Shown piece after piece: positions 22,089-33,180 of a stretch of 64,000 nucleotides of DNA. A program made the translations under genes and the position numbers. Numbering within the stretch: position 1 is the first letter of the stretch; each line of letters starts with the position of its first letter. The DNA is taken from the NCBI GenBank assembly GCA_973895155.1, contig OZ316893.1, positions 18,724,001 to 18,788,000 of the forward strand. The letters run 5' to 3'. Source of the DNA: Marsupella aquatica. Lineage: Eukaryota > Marchantiophyta. The notes beneath the pieces were generated by a model. The model was not told the DNA's origin, searched no databases, and saw only the letters and a list, made by a program, of their open reading frames with translations.

Positions 22089-24547
22089 AATCTTTAACAT
22101 CATCCCCTTCTCTATCTCAATTGTAGGACAGAAAGCAGATGACAACTTGAAGTGTGGAGCCAACGGGGTACTTACTGGCTTGCTATCCCCATGTTGAACC
22201 TTGCAATTACCTTCCTCGCATAATTGCTTTGCTTCGATCATAGTTTACCAGCCTCCAAGTCCCTAGTGATCTCCATACCCAAAATCCTCTTAGCTGGCCC
22301 TAAGTCCTTCATCTTAAACTTTGCACTTAGCAGTGCCTTGAGCTTAACAATCTCAGACCTGTCCTTGGCCGCAATAAGCATGTCATCCACATAAAGTATT
22401 AAAATAATGAACCCAAAGACAACATTTGTCACCGGTTTAAGATATACGCAAGGGTCACACACACTTTGGTGAAAGCCTTGTGCACGAATCCAATCATCAA
22501 ATCGCTTATTCCACAGTCTTGGTGACTGCTTCAACCCGTACAAGGATCTCAACAACCTACAAACCAAATCCTCTGGCCCTCTCTTCACAAAACCTAGCGG
22601 CTGTCTCATAAAGATCACCTCTTCCAAGGTGCCATAGAGGAAAGCAGTGACAACATACATCTGATCTAGCAGTAGACCAAACATAACAACAAGCACACAC
22701 AATAGCCATATTGTAGAGTACTTAGCAACTGATCAGAAGACCTCATTGTAATCCACACCTTTTTCTTGTGTGAATCCTTTGGCTACCAACCTAGCTTTGT
22801 AGACCTTTGATCCACCTCCTATGGACTGATCCTTTAGCTTGTATATCCACTTGTTGTCCACCACTTGCTGTCCCTTAGCAAGTTTTGTTGTCTTTCAGTG
22901 ACTGCATCTCTGTTTGCATTGCTGCAGCCCACTCTTGCTTCTCTTTTGAAGCACTTGCGTCATGAAATGAAGAAGGTTCCCCTTCTTCCAAAATCAACAC
23001 ATCACCATCATCATCAGTAACAAAATCCTCCTCTTGCAATTGAGATGAATCAACCCATTGTCCATACCTTGATTGAGCGCGTACAGTGCGAGCAGATGTT
23101 CTTCTAGCCAATGACTCCAGTTGGTTTGCGTGTGCTGGTACAATCTGAAGCTCAGCAACATCCATTTACTACTCACCAGCATCAACAAACTCCTCTGGTT
23201 TCTGGTTCCTTTGGCACAGGAACCAACTCCATAATTGAAGCAAGTGAACTCCTTCTCTCCGGTCATGCACCTCATGACCAATCTCCCCCTCAATGAGATC
23301 CAGGATATGAGATTTTCCTTTGTCAGTACGAGAGACCTGAGTATTCTCCCCCTTCTTCAATAATCTGGATTCATTGAAGGAAATATCCCTACTGACAACC
23401 AGCTTACAAGCAATAGGATCCCATAGCCTAAAGGACTTCACACCACTCTAATACCCAAGAAAAACACATCTCTTGGAGGTAGGATTCAACTTAGTCCTAT
23501 TCTGCTTTGGTGTGAGAGCATAATTATGCATCACTTCCCAAAACTACCAAGTCATGATAGTCTGCTTGCCACTTATAGCGCATCTCAAACGGCTTGTGAA
23601 ATTGATAGCACTAGAAGGAGAATGATTTACCAAATAAGTTGTGGTATTGACAGCTTTTGCCCAAAAATTTTGTGGTAAACTTGATTGACTCAACATACTC
23701 TATGACCACTCCAAGAGTGTTCGATTGAGCCTCTCAGCGATACCATTTTGCTGCAAAGTATAAACTGTGGTGAGATGGCGAGTTATCCCCTGTTCTAAAT
23801 AATACTCTTCAAATTCCACTAAAGTGTACTCCCCACCGTTGTTTGACCTCAAACTCTTTACCCTTGTATCCAAACACTTGACCGTGTTTCCAGTCTGATT
23901 CTCCACCTGGGCCTTTCACTTCTTAAAAATGGACAAAATATCAGACTTATATGCATCATGAAATAAATCCACACAAATCTTTAGTAATCGTCAATAAAGG
24001 ATACATAGTACAACTTTCCAGAGTGTGAGGGAGTCGGGGATGGACCCCACACGTCACTATGTATGTACTCAAAAATTGTCTTATAACAATGAGTTCCAAT
24101 ACAGAAAGCACGACGATGCTGCTTTCCAAGAATGCAATGCTCACAGAACTCTAATTTACAAGACTACAAATTAAAAATGAGACCATTCTTCCACAAGATA
24201 GTCAAACCCTTCTCACTCATGTCGCCTAGCCATGAATGTCATAGTTAAGTCATCTCCTTGTGAGACTTGGTTACATTGGCCTCTCCACATACAGTACTAC
24301 CTTGCAACACATACAAATTATTTTGTCTGCTCCCCTTCAAAATCACTATCTCTCCCGACCTAACTTGAAGTTCACCATCAATAACTCTCCATTGATGACC
24401 ATTTGAATCCAACACACCGAGTGGAATCAGATTCTTACGCATGCCAGGTACATACTTGACTCCAAACACTATGCGCACAGCGCCATCAAATATTTGAATC
24501 TTCACAGACCCAATACCCTCAATTTGATAGGAGTGATCATTTCCCAT
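22089..24547 (-). pseudogene. copia-1 pol remnant (protease, integrase, RT)
   Basis: Minus-strand fragments in copia order. At 24547-24245: protease-to-integrase linker with GVLDSNGHQWRVIDGELQV. At 23906-23700: the integrase core (LRSNNGGEY, then GITRHLTTVYTLQQNGIAERLNRTLLEW). At 23441-22875: the integrase-RT linker. At 22702-22238: RT with the YVDDMLIA active-site motif and LGMEITRD. Frames change several times and stops separate the pieces, so it is dead. The sequence runs straight into the CACTA-1 right flank at 22091 and resumes at 5733 on the other side. Confidence 0.87.
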
Positions 24548-25216
24548 CAGAACTAAACCGTTTGAAATAGAGTAAGAATTGAAAACTCACAAATGTAACA
24601 AATGTGAAAAGAGCAAGCACAATCAAGAATCCACACATCATTTGCTCTCCTAGATGACGTGCATAGGGCATACTCCTGGCTTCATAACACATACTTATCA
24701 TTGAGTAAATCAGCGTCTCCATCATCCCTAGCCACATTTGCCGATGAAGATTTGGCTGCCTTTCCCTTACAGACTCGCTTGAAGTGTCCAACCTGGTTGC
24801 ACTTCCAACATGTCACTTGCCTTCTCTCTGGGGACTTGCCCCTTGATTTAGATGTGGATTTAGATCTAAACTGGGTTCTATGGTCCCCAGTTGATTGCTG
24901 CATACTCCTTCCACGGTTAACATTGAGAGCAGCACCAGATGATGAAGGTTGTGGACATGATTTGCATCTTCTGTTGAAGATCATCAGTAAACAAAGAACT
25001 CACCACCTCATTGTATGAGATGGTATTCCTATCACGATGCAACAACACTTGTGATAAGGAATTGTACAATGGAGGCAATGAACTAAGAAGCTGTAGAGCC
25101 TTCTTCTCATCATTCAATTCCTCCCCAAGGTTTTCCAAGTCAACGACCATGTCGTTGAAGGCATCCACATGGTCCTGCAACTTTGTACCGATTTCTTTCA
25201 TCCTAAAACTCATCAA
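24540..25216 (-). pseudogene. copia-1 gag middle and C-terminal part
   Basis: Frame 25216-24917 begins MSFRMKEIGTKLQDHVDAFND and covers the retrotran_gag region (LSSLPPLYNSLSQVLLHRD). Frame 24984-24682 carries a CCHC zinc knuckle (CWKCNQVGHFKRVC) after a basic Arg/Ser-rich stretch. The N-terminal half of gag lies at 31655-32165, on the other side of the LINE. The codons meet exactly at RLYTSYK/LMSFR once the LINE and MITE are removed, collinear with copia-2 RLYKKSLLMSLR. Confidence 0.9.
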
Positions 25217-25489
25217 ATGGGACTTTTGAAAAGTTGAAGTGGGGCTGGATTAGAAAGGGAGTTGTGAGAGCGGACAGAGCTTTTTCTCTTTGCTTTTTGA
25301 CCTTGGCTCTCATCATTCGCCATAGATTACAATCCACTTAAAATTTCTACTATGCTCACCGATGGAAGGATGGAATTGCTCTGGCTCACAGCTCTATTCT
25401 GAATCTTTCTAAGCGCAGTTTGAGTTGGCAACGATTGAGTTCTACTTTTGAAACATTTCTAGAATCTACTCAACCTGGACACTCCCGAG

Positions 25490-27838
25490 TTGAAGTCTCC
25501 CCGTTTGCATACTTGGCTCTACAAAGGCTCCACTTTTTCCAGCAAAGAATTGCATAATGGACAATTCTTCCCGCTACGTACTAGTATGCAAAATCTCTCT
25601 TTTGCTGGCCGTGGACCAGGTCGATTCTATAATTCCTCCTTGGGGCGAGGATCAGGAAGAGACTCACACAACGATTCATGGAGGAATGATACTGGACGTT
25701 GGGTAAAAAAGGGAGATGATTTCTCCCGGATTGGGCCCGAGAAGGAACATAGCCGCTTCTCTATGTAGAATGCGCGAGGTGGGCCGAAAGCTACCCCTTA
25801 CAATCTATTTGACAACTTTGGAGCTCAAGCTGAGAAAAAACCACTGGAACAGTCTAAGAAGAATTCACGATACATCCCCCGCAACGGTCCATCGTGGGCA
25901 GAACAAATGGAAGAAGAAACAATGGCGTAGGCAGGAAGAATACTGGCTTCTTCTCCTCATGGCATGAGGATCTCTGACCATGCTGGAGACATGAATCATT
26001 CCAATCCCCTCATCCCCAATTACAATCATTTGAACGGGTCAATTGAAAGAGAACAACGAGAAGATTTGGGCTCCCAACACGATCACCTACCGATGCACTG
26101 GCAAGCAAATGCGGAGGTGCGCGGAGGCGCTGACTTCTTTGAAGGTTCCCAAGAGACTTGCCAAGACATACTGAAGACTATTGCAAACAACTCCACAAAA
26201 GATTGGCCTAACAAACTCCACACCACCATCCGATGGCCCTTCGAGGAAGCAGCACTCTTGGTTAAAGAGCTTTCTAACTGCACGATGATGTGTTTCTTCA
26301 CTGACCGTGCTCCTCTTCTTCCTGCTTTTCGAGACTAGGTAGAAGGGGGTTTTATCAGGGATATGAGTTGGCCAGTCACTCAAAACAAATTTTTGGGGAA
26401 AATTTTCTACAGAATTTCCTTTGAGCACCCAGAACACTAAGACGCGGCCTTGGAACTCGCTCCACTTTTTATGGACCAAAAGTTTCTTCATACATTCCCA
26501 TGGGAACCTTCCTTTGATGTGAGAAGCGATTCTTACATGAAGCTACCTGTTTGGATCAAACTTCCCTTTTGTGCACTAGTTCTTGAAGGATGTCGGAAAA
26601 TGATCACGGAATCCTTCGGTAAGCTTCTCTTTTACATTCAAGGTGATGTTTGCAGCTCTTTCCCACACGACCGTGCCTGTATTCTTTGGGATACCAGTCG
26701 GGAAATCCCGCGCAACGTTGGAATTCAGATTATGGATGACATCACTATCTGGCAGCCAGTTGTGTTCAAAAATATACCTTACCATTGCTTCAAATGCAAC
26801 GAAAAGGGTCATCTAGCTAGAAATTGCATAGCTTTTGAAGAATAAGAGAAGAAAGATATAGAATTGACCAAAACCAACAAGGAGGAAGAACTAAAACCCA
26901 CTGATCATGCTGCTACTTCCGAATCTCCAAACCCACGCATAGAAGGCTCGGCAGATCTATAGGGACAAATTCACCTGGATGCTGACACGTTACACCAATC
27001 TACGACTGCAAACACTGCACTTGAGACTAATCCGGTCCATTCTACCCCTGCAATTGTAGTGGCTGCAAATACCAACTCTGGATTGCATGATTTGAATCTG
27101 CGTCTAGAAGTCATGATGCTAGACGCTCTACCCCAAAGACACATGCTATTTCCTCACCAGTCGTCTACTTGAGAAGTGCACTATCCCCCAACACTAATAC
27201 TCATAATGTGGAGCATATCACTTCTCCTCCCCTCACCAGTGCGACGTTGAATACCACCAAGTTTGCTGAAGACCACGGTCTCCCACCGCTAAGAGATAAT
27301 TCTCTCTTCCAAGAACATCCAACTCCGGCAGAATACGCAGACCCTGAGAACAGGCCGAATCAAGAGATACATGCAATACTTGGCACCAGGCTCAGGCGCG
27401 GCTCTGGAGGAGCAGTCTACTATTCTCCCCCTGATTGCCACTTCAAACCCGCTTTTCCAAGATTTTGAGATGCACACAAATGATCAACTAACAACCCGGG
27501 CGGCAAGTGATGATGAGAATATATTAATTCTTGGCGGTTCTGATGTAGAAATGTCGGAGTATGAGGAATACATCTCCAAGAGCCAACTCAAGAAGGAGCG
27601 TGCCAGGAAGCTGGAGCTGCAAACACCCCCGTCGGATCAGAAGAAGAAAAAAGACAAGAAGGCTGACACAAAGAAAGGAAGATCAATCTGGTGCACAGGT
27701 TTGCATGCGCTCGAACTCTTATCTCCATTAAATGACCCTAGATTCATTGAGGGAATTACTGGTCTGAGCACCTTTAGGGCCTCTCGTTTCTCCTCCCTCA
27801 TTTTGAGGTACCTAGCACCTCAATTAGAAAGCTTTTGA
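25490..27838 (+). pseudogene. LINE ORF1 (DUF4283-like plus zinc knuckle)
   Basis: Decayed ORF1 spread over several frames: 25490-25768 (Gly/Arg-rich), 25964-26338, 26450-26845 and 27169-27838. The 26450 piece shows the plant L1 ORF1 pattern: FPWEPSFDVR, then LPVWIKLPFCAL, then IQIMDDITIWQPVVFKNIPYHCFKCNEKGHLARNC with a CCHC knuckle. The last piece is a lysine-rich C-terminus. ORF1 proteins bind LINE RNA in the particle. Several stops and frameshifts; not functional. Confidence 0.75.
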
Positions 27839-27882
27839 ATTTTTCCAATTTTCCCCTTTTTGCGGATTATAGATAGCTGAAG

Positions 27883-30800
27883 ATGAGCACAGAAATACAC
27901 ATCGGTTCCTGGAATGTTTGTGGCTTATGCGACGCAAACAGGAAACACATCGTTAAGAATTGGATCGCTTTGCTCAAAATTCCGCTGACAGCTTTAGCAC
28001 TACAAGAAGTCAAAGCTGACAGGTTCCGCATGGATATTGCTCTACAAACAATCCTCCCAAGTTTCCAATACTTCTCGGCCAACTGCGTTGAAGGAAGGGG
28101 TGGCACTGCTCTTTTGATTCACTCTTCCTTCACTATCATACAATCGGGAATCATTGACAAAGGGAGGGCTGTCTGGGTCAGAATCTCTCACTCGGAAGGC
28201 AATTTGGGGTTAGTTAGCCTTTATGCTCCTAACTCCCCTTGAGAAAGAGCTATCCTATGGCATGATCTAAAGACCGCTCTTCCTCATGATAACTGGATAA
28301 TCTGCAGAGACTTCAATATGACAGAAAGCATAATTGATTCTTCTGGACTTTCACCACTGATCAAAGGGTGTGAGGTGAAATTTTGGAGATTTTTGAAAAT
28401 GAGATTTGACTTAGAAGATGCGGCAAAAATCTCACAGGGTCTGAGGGGAGAAAAATTCACTTGGACTTGATTCTATCTGAGGTTGAGAAGCAATGCACTC
28501 TTCTCTACGAAGCACCCGAGGATCTTATTCGTAGCGAATCCCTGGAGGTTAGGGAAGTGCGACGCAAATTGTTTGCTAACACTGGCAAGGCTCTCACAAC
28601 GGCTGAGATTTCAAAACTTGAAGCACCACCGACGATGGATGAAATCCGCAGCACCCTATGGTTACTTTCGGCTGATAAAGCTCCTGGCCCATATGGGCTC
28701 ACTGCAGAGGTTTTCAAAGCTTTTTGGAACTTCTTGAAGGAAGACTTGCTCAAAATGATCCTTGACTTTTGGAGAACAGGCAACTTCTGGGCCAACATGA
28801 AAGGAGTAATCAAGTTGATCCCAAAGAAACCAGACAAAAGACGACTGAAAGATTGGCGCCCACTGACCATGCTCAACACCGTTTACAAAATTGTGGCAAA
28901 ACTCTTGGTGCTTAGGCTCAAACCTCTCTTACATAAAATTATCAATCCTCAGCAAATAGGCTTTATATCGGGCCGACATCTCTATTGCTTGGCTGACTAC
29001 CGACTGAGTCGGCCATGAGAATTTAGTACACTTTTTCTTCTGTTAGATTTTGAAAAAGTCTTTGATAGAGTCAGCCACTCCTATATCTGGGAATCTATGC
29101 ACCTGCTTGGACTAGGCAGCCACTTCATCAGTCTTGTTCGATCACTTCTCACTGGGGCGTGCTCCAAGGTTCACCTGAATGGCATGTTCTCAAGAGATAT
29201 TCATATGCTTCGGGGGGTTAGGCAGGGATGCCCTCGCTCCCCCTTGCTCTTTGTGACTGCTACTCAACCCCTTATGGATCATCTGGACAATGAGATTAGA
29301 CGTGGCAGCTTTAGAGGCATACAAATATCAGACACATTGACGATTTCCTATTGTATGTTTGCTGATGACTTGGGAATGGTAATACCTGCAACCAAAGAAG
29401 ACTTCAAAGGGGCGACTGATGCTCTCGCCTGTTACAAATTGGCTTTCGGTGCCAAGCTAAATTTGAAGAAGTCGACTATGATTCCTCTCACGATGGAAGA
29501 GATCCTAGATTGGCTTACTAACACAGGATGCAAAATTAGCCTCAAAGGAGAAATTCAGCGTTACCTCGGGGCTCCCTTGGGCTGGGGACTGAATCCCTCT
29601 CAGTTGCACACTTTCTCCTTGACAAACTTAGCGCAAGACTCTCTATTTGGGCAGCCAGATTTCTATCATTCACAGGACATACAATTCTTGTAAAACACGT
29701 CTTCCAGGCAATCCCAATATATCACATGATGTTTCTACGCAGCTCCCACTCACTGGCAAAGATGATGGTGGCACTTTGCAGAGATTTCTTGTGGGGATAT
29801 AATGAGAAGGGTGGCAGGAAAATACCCTTGGTTGCCTGGAGCACTTTGGCTCGTCCCCTGATTGACGGTAGCTTAGGCTTCAAAGATTTTAGAAGCCATT
29901 CAAATGCTTTACTGTGCCAATGGTTCAATAAGGCACTTGATCTCCGGAGTTCTAAATGGTCATATCTTTTTGAGGAAAATCTCAAACTTGCCAAATGGAG
30001 GAATTCTAAGCACATTAGGAGGAACAGATACTCGCTCTCAAATCGTTTGCTACTTTGTTACCCACTTTCTTTCAGTTGCCTTCCCTACACTAGAAGTTTG
30101 TGGAAAGCGTGGGACTCTCTCCACTGTCACCTTATTTTCTCCCCTAGTAATACAGCAATGGCCTGCTGGTGGAGCATTGAGGATGTTCTACGCTGCTTAG
30201 ATAACTTTCAACACCCGGACGACAACATGATTTGCGACATTATCAAGCTTTGTGGAAGAATTGGCATTAGGAAGATCACAGATCTTAGAGGCTCTCATGA
30301 ATCGATTCTGGCACATTACACCGATAAGCTGATGCGCACCAGAGGCTTAGATGCTGCCACACGTAGATTATGCCTCCTCTTTGTTGATACAATCAAGAAC
30401 ACATCTGATGACCAGAGGTTTCATGGGACAATCGTTGCTCAATGGTGTTGGTCTGACTAACAGGAGCAGCTGGCAAAATTTTCTCTCCCCAATGCTCGGA
30501 TGTATCAATTGCTCCGGCCCAAAGGCACTGATCACAGTAGACTTAACAGGATCTGGAGCAGCTCACAATCTGCAACCGAATGGAACAAGGTTTGGATCTC
30601 TCTCTGGTCGTCTGATCTGCCCTTGAAAGCGAGAACATTTCTCTAGAGGATCCTAGCACAAGGTCTATTCACCGGATCTAGAGCTCAAAGGATTGGGGGG
30701 GAGAAGGCAAATGCACAATCTGCATTAATGATCTGGAAACATGTTTTCTTTTCCTGCTTTTTTGCCTAGCGCTGTTGGCTTCTGGTCCGACAGACTTTCC

Positions 30801-31060
30801 CGGACACTCTCAATTGGCGGCAAGTAGATCTCCTTTCTACTTTGGCTGAACGAGGCAGCTTAGGTATAGCAAAATCTCTTACAATGTTTATGATCTATCA
30901 TTCCCTCTGGGCTCTATGGCTGGCCAGGAACGAACAACTTTTTAACCCAGGGAGGCTTAGACGTTTTAGCATTAATCTTGTTCTCTTGGAATTGCTAGAC
31001 TCCTTACATGTACTTTGTGAAACTACTGGCCCAAGCAAGAAACATACTAGGATGCTGTGA
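27883..31060 (+). pseudogene. LINE ORF2: endonuclease, reverse transcriptase, C-terminal region
   Basis: 27883-28242 is an APE-type endonuclease start (IGSWNVCGL, ALQEVKADRFRMD with the catalytic Glu). After a stop the same frame continues with CRDFNM, where the family usually has GDFN. A deletion and frame change lead to RT at 28461-29693: DKAPGPYGLTAEVFKAFW, then LIPKKPDKRRLKDWRPLTMLNTVYKI, QQIGFISGRHL, GVRQGCPRSPLLF and the active-site box CMFADDLG near 29360. 29726-30460 and 30842-31060 match the C-terminal thumb and zinc-binding region of plant L1 elements. Broken by at least four frame changes. Confidence 0.87.
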
Positions 31061-31359
31061 ATCCGCGAGATTGTAAAACAAGAACAAATACAATGGATTC
31101 CCCGCTCTGATGCTCGGCTTCACAGCTGAAGATACACTTGAGATTAGAATCAGGTTTATGGACTTTTGCTCTTTGCTACCTCTCCTGGAGCACTCTCTTT
31201 TTTGCTCCTTTTGCCCTCTTTTAGTTCTCACCAAGGTTTGTCTTGGTGGCTCTCCCCTCTTATGTTGGCTGTTTTGGCCCCCCTTCCCATGGGTTTTCGC
31301 GGGTTTTATTGAAATTAAAAAATAAAAATAAATAAAAATAGAACTCATCAATTTGTAGG

Positions 31360-31646
31360 CTTTGGGGGTTGACTATCAAAAATTTTAGGAACCACGTGCA
31401 ATCCAAAATAGGTATTTTTGACTGATTTTAACTAAATTTTTAAAAAGCGTAGGAGGCAAAAGAAGGTATTATAAACTCATGTTTATAGAATATTCTTTAA
31501 TATATACCCTTTATAAAGTAAAATAGGTTATTAATATTGAAAATAGAGAATATTCTTGGAATATTTTCTTTATAAAATAGGTCTATTTATATTAGGCTAG
31601 GATTGCACGTGGTACCCCAAAATATACACTTAGTTAACCCCCCGAG
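31360..31646. mobile_element. 287 bp MITE next to the LINE (8 bp TSD)
   Basis: Flanked by TTTGTAGG at 31352-31359 and 31647-31654. The ends form inverted repeats of about 45 bp: CTTTGGGGGTTGACTA on the left, CTCGGGGGGTTAACTA inverted on the right, closing with ACCACGTGCAATCC in both. The centre is A/T-rich without an ORF. An 8 bp duplication fits hAT-type elements, but the termini are not typical hAT ends, so the superfamily is open. Confidence 0.85.
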
Positions 31647-31654
31647 TTTGTAGG

Positions 31655-32165
31655 AAGTGTAGAGCCGGTTTGATAACTCCTTGCGGTGATACTTGCTCTG
31701 CAACTTTGCAAACAAGGACATGCAATCCTTATGTGCACCCAACTGCTTGATGATGGGAAGCATGAGATAGAGTATAACACACCACACTCCCTGCTCCTGC
31801 ATGCGGTCCCATTGTTTCTCATCAACATCATCTTCATGAGGGCTCAACAGTTGGCCCATTCCCAAAGCATAGAGCACTCCCTTCACCTGTTTCTCCCTAA
31901 GCAAGTAGTCAGAGCGCCCATCATACTTCATGACTTCATACTTGGGTCTCCCAAGCTTGAATGTCCCCATCTTCTTCTTCTGCACTACTGTTAGCTCCGG
32001 TAGTAGAATAGCTTCCTCCACCACACGCCGCACTGGTGATGGTACCGTTGTCATGTGCTTTTCCTCCTGCTCCTCTCTCTCCACCTCAAACCTTTGTGGT
32101 GATCCTCGTGCTTCAAGTTCCACGTCTTCAAAATCTCCTCCGAAATAGTCAAATGAGAAAATCAC
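31655..32165 (-). pseudogene. copia-1 gag N-terminal part
   Basis: Minus-strand frame from about 32165: an acidic start, then RVVEEAILLPELTV, then KYDGRSDYLLREKQVKGVLYALGMGQLLS, collinear with copia-2 gag (46437-46009), and LSNRLYTSYK at the MITE border. No ATG is visible at the aligned start; copia-2 also lacks one there. The rest of gag is at 25216-24540. Confidence 0.87.
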
Positions 32166-33180
32166 GAAAAAATGTCATTTTTCATAACTTCTCAAAAAAC
32201 TCAAAACTAAACACCGCCGCATAGCCCACAAAGCTAGGACTCCAACACTGAAAACCAAAATCAAAATCAAAATTCAACGGAAAAGTTATTCAAATTTTGG
32301 TCGGGGTGGGTAAAACCTCGGGAAACTCCCCCATTTTGACTACCTCAGGGAATAACCAAAATGCCAAGTACAACCTGTGATCGTAATTGCAATTATATTG
32401 GTGCGTCGCGTTGCTAACTTCAATAGCTACGACCTCGCCAAAAAAGAACCAAAAATATTACCGTTTGGTGCACAGAATCTTTGTCGGACGGCCAAAAACA
32501 TGCTCTCTATATTTTTGGAATATTTTGTGTACAGTACAACAGGTCTCATAGGGGGCCGTTCCCCTTGTTCAAGCAGTTAAATTTGGGGGTCACCAGGCCT
32601 AGGACAGCCAATAGAAGAGCCGGCTAGAAAACGACAAGAAATTGGCCTTAAATGGGGTTTAAGGGCCCCTTTAGAAATATACAAGCGTATAATGCGCACA
32701 CGCATTGCGCATACGCATGTCGAGCCAGGCAGGGGTACACGCAAGGGCTAGAAGCAGCTACGTACGCAACTACATACGAGCAAAAAATGGGGCTGAGGGG
32801 CATTCAGTCGTGAAAATGCGACTGCAGTCGCCGGTGCGCAAAGGGGTGAGGGCGGGGCGTAAACGGGCTGCTGATCACGAGCGGGAGAGGGAGGATGGCG
32901 GGTTGCATGCCAGCCGGTGCTGCAGACCCAATGACGGTCATGCCTGCGGGTGGAGTACTCAGTGGGGAGGTGGGCGGGAACGCGAGGGCAAACAACGGGG
33001 GCCGAGGGGGTACCATGTGTGTATACACACACAAAACCCCTCCTTAAAGGGCACAAAAAAAATGCCTTTTTAACACAAAATTCCGATTACTCACCTTAAT
33101 GGCCACTTTACACAAGGAAAGGGAACACCAACGACTAAGAAAAAGTTGCCAAATTGCACCGGCATAGTCTGGCATTCGTA
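32166..33180 (-). other. copia-1 leader with a non-homologous GC-rich segment
   Basis: 32166-32260 and 33130-33178 match the copia-2 leader (shared GTTGCCAAATTGCACCGGCAT-type segment). Between them, about 32,560-33,060 is GC-rich, with GCGCACACGCATTGCGCATACGC-like alternation, and is unlike copia-2. It may be a separate insertion or a diverged leader. The 5' LTR that should follow near 33,800 is not found. Confidence 0.55.
33016..33031. repeat. TGTGTGTATACACACA palindrome
   Basis: A 16 bp perfect palindrome of alternating purine-pyrimidine steps, able to form a cruciform or Z-DNA. No function evident. Confidence 0.8.

Larger units (their letters stand above)
25217..31341 (+). mobile_element. 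L1-type LINE inserted in copia-1 gag
   Basis: 6,125 bp bounded by a 10 bp target duplication AACTCATCAA (25207-25216 and 31342-31351) and ending in an A-rich tail (31308-31341, AAATAAAAATAAATAAAAAT). Order: 5' region, ORF1 with zinc knuckle, ORF2 with endonuclease, reverse transcriptase and C-terminal region, 3' UTR of about 250 bp. Length and tail suggest near full length, but both ORFs are broken and part of the endonuclease-RT linker is missing. The exact junctions are supported because excision restores an open copia gag frame with the same residue count as copia-2. Confidence 0.9.
4511..33180 (-). mobile_element. Ty1/copia retrotransposon copia-1, split by CACTA-1, a LINE and a MITE
   Basis: On the minus strand the copia order is: leader and gag start (33180-31655), rest of gag (25216-24540), protease/integrase remnants (24547-23170), RT (22702-22238), RT end and RNase H (5733-5050), LTR (4854-4511). 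The parts are separated by three insertions with readable target duplications. Without them about 5.9 kb remains, in line with the 6.4 kb copia-2 minus one LTR. The 5' LTR is not visible: similarity to the copia-2 leader stops near 33,180. Many stops and frameshifts show it is an old non-functional copy. Protein similarity to copia-2 indicates the same family. Confidence 0.85.

Noticed and set aside
25207-25228. Longer LINE target duplication (AACTCATCAAATGGGACTTTTG)
   Set aside because: Only AACTCATCAA is present on the right; the 10 bp version restores the copia frame with the same residue count as copia-2.
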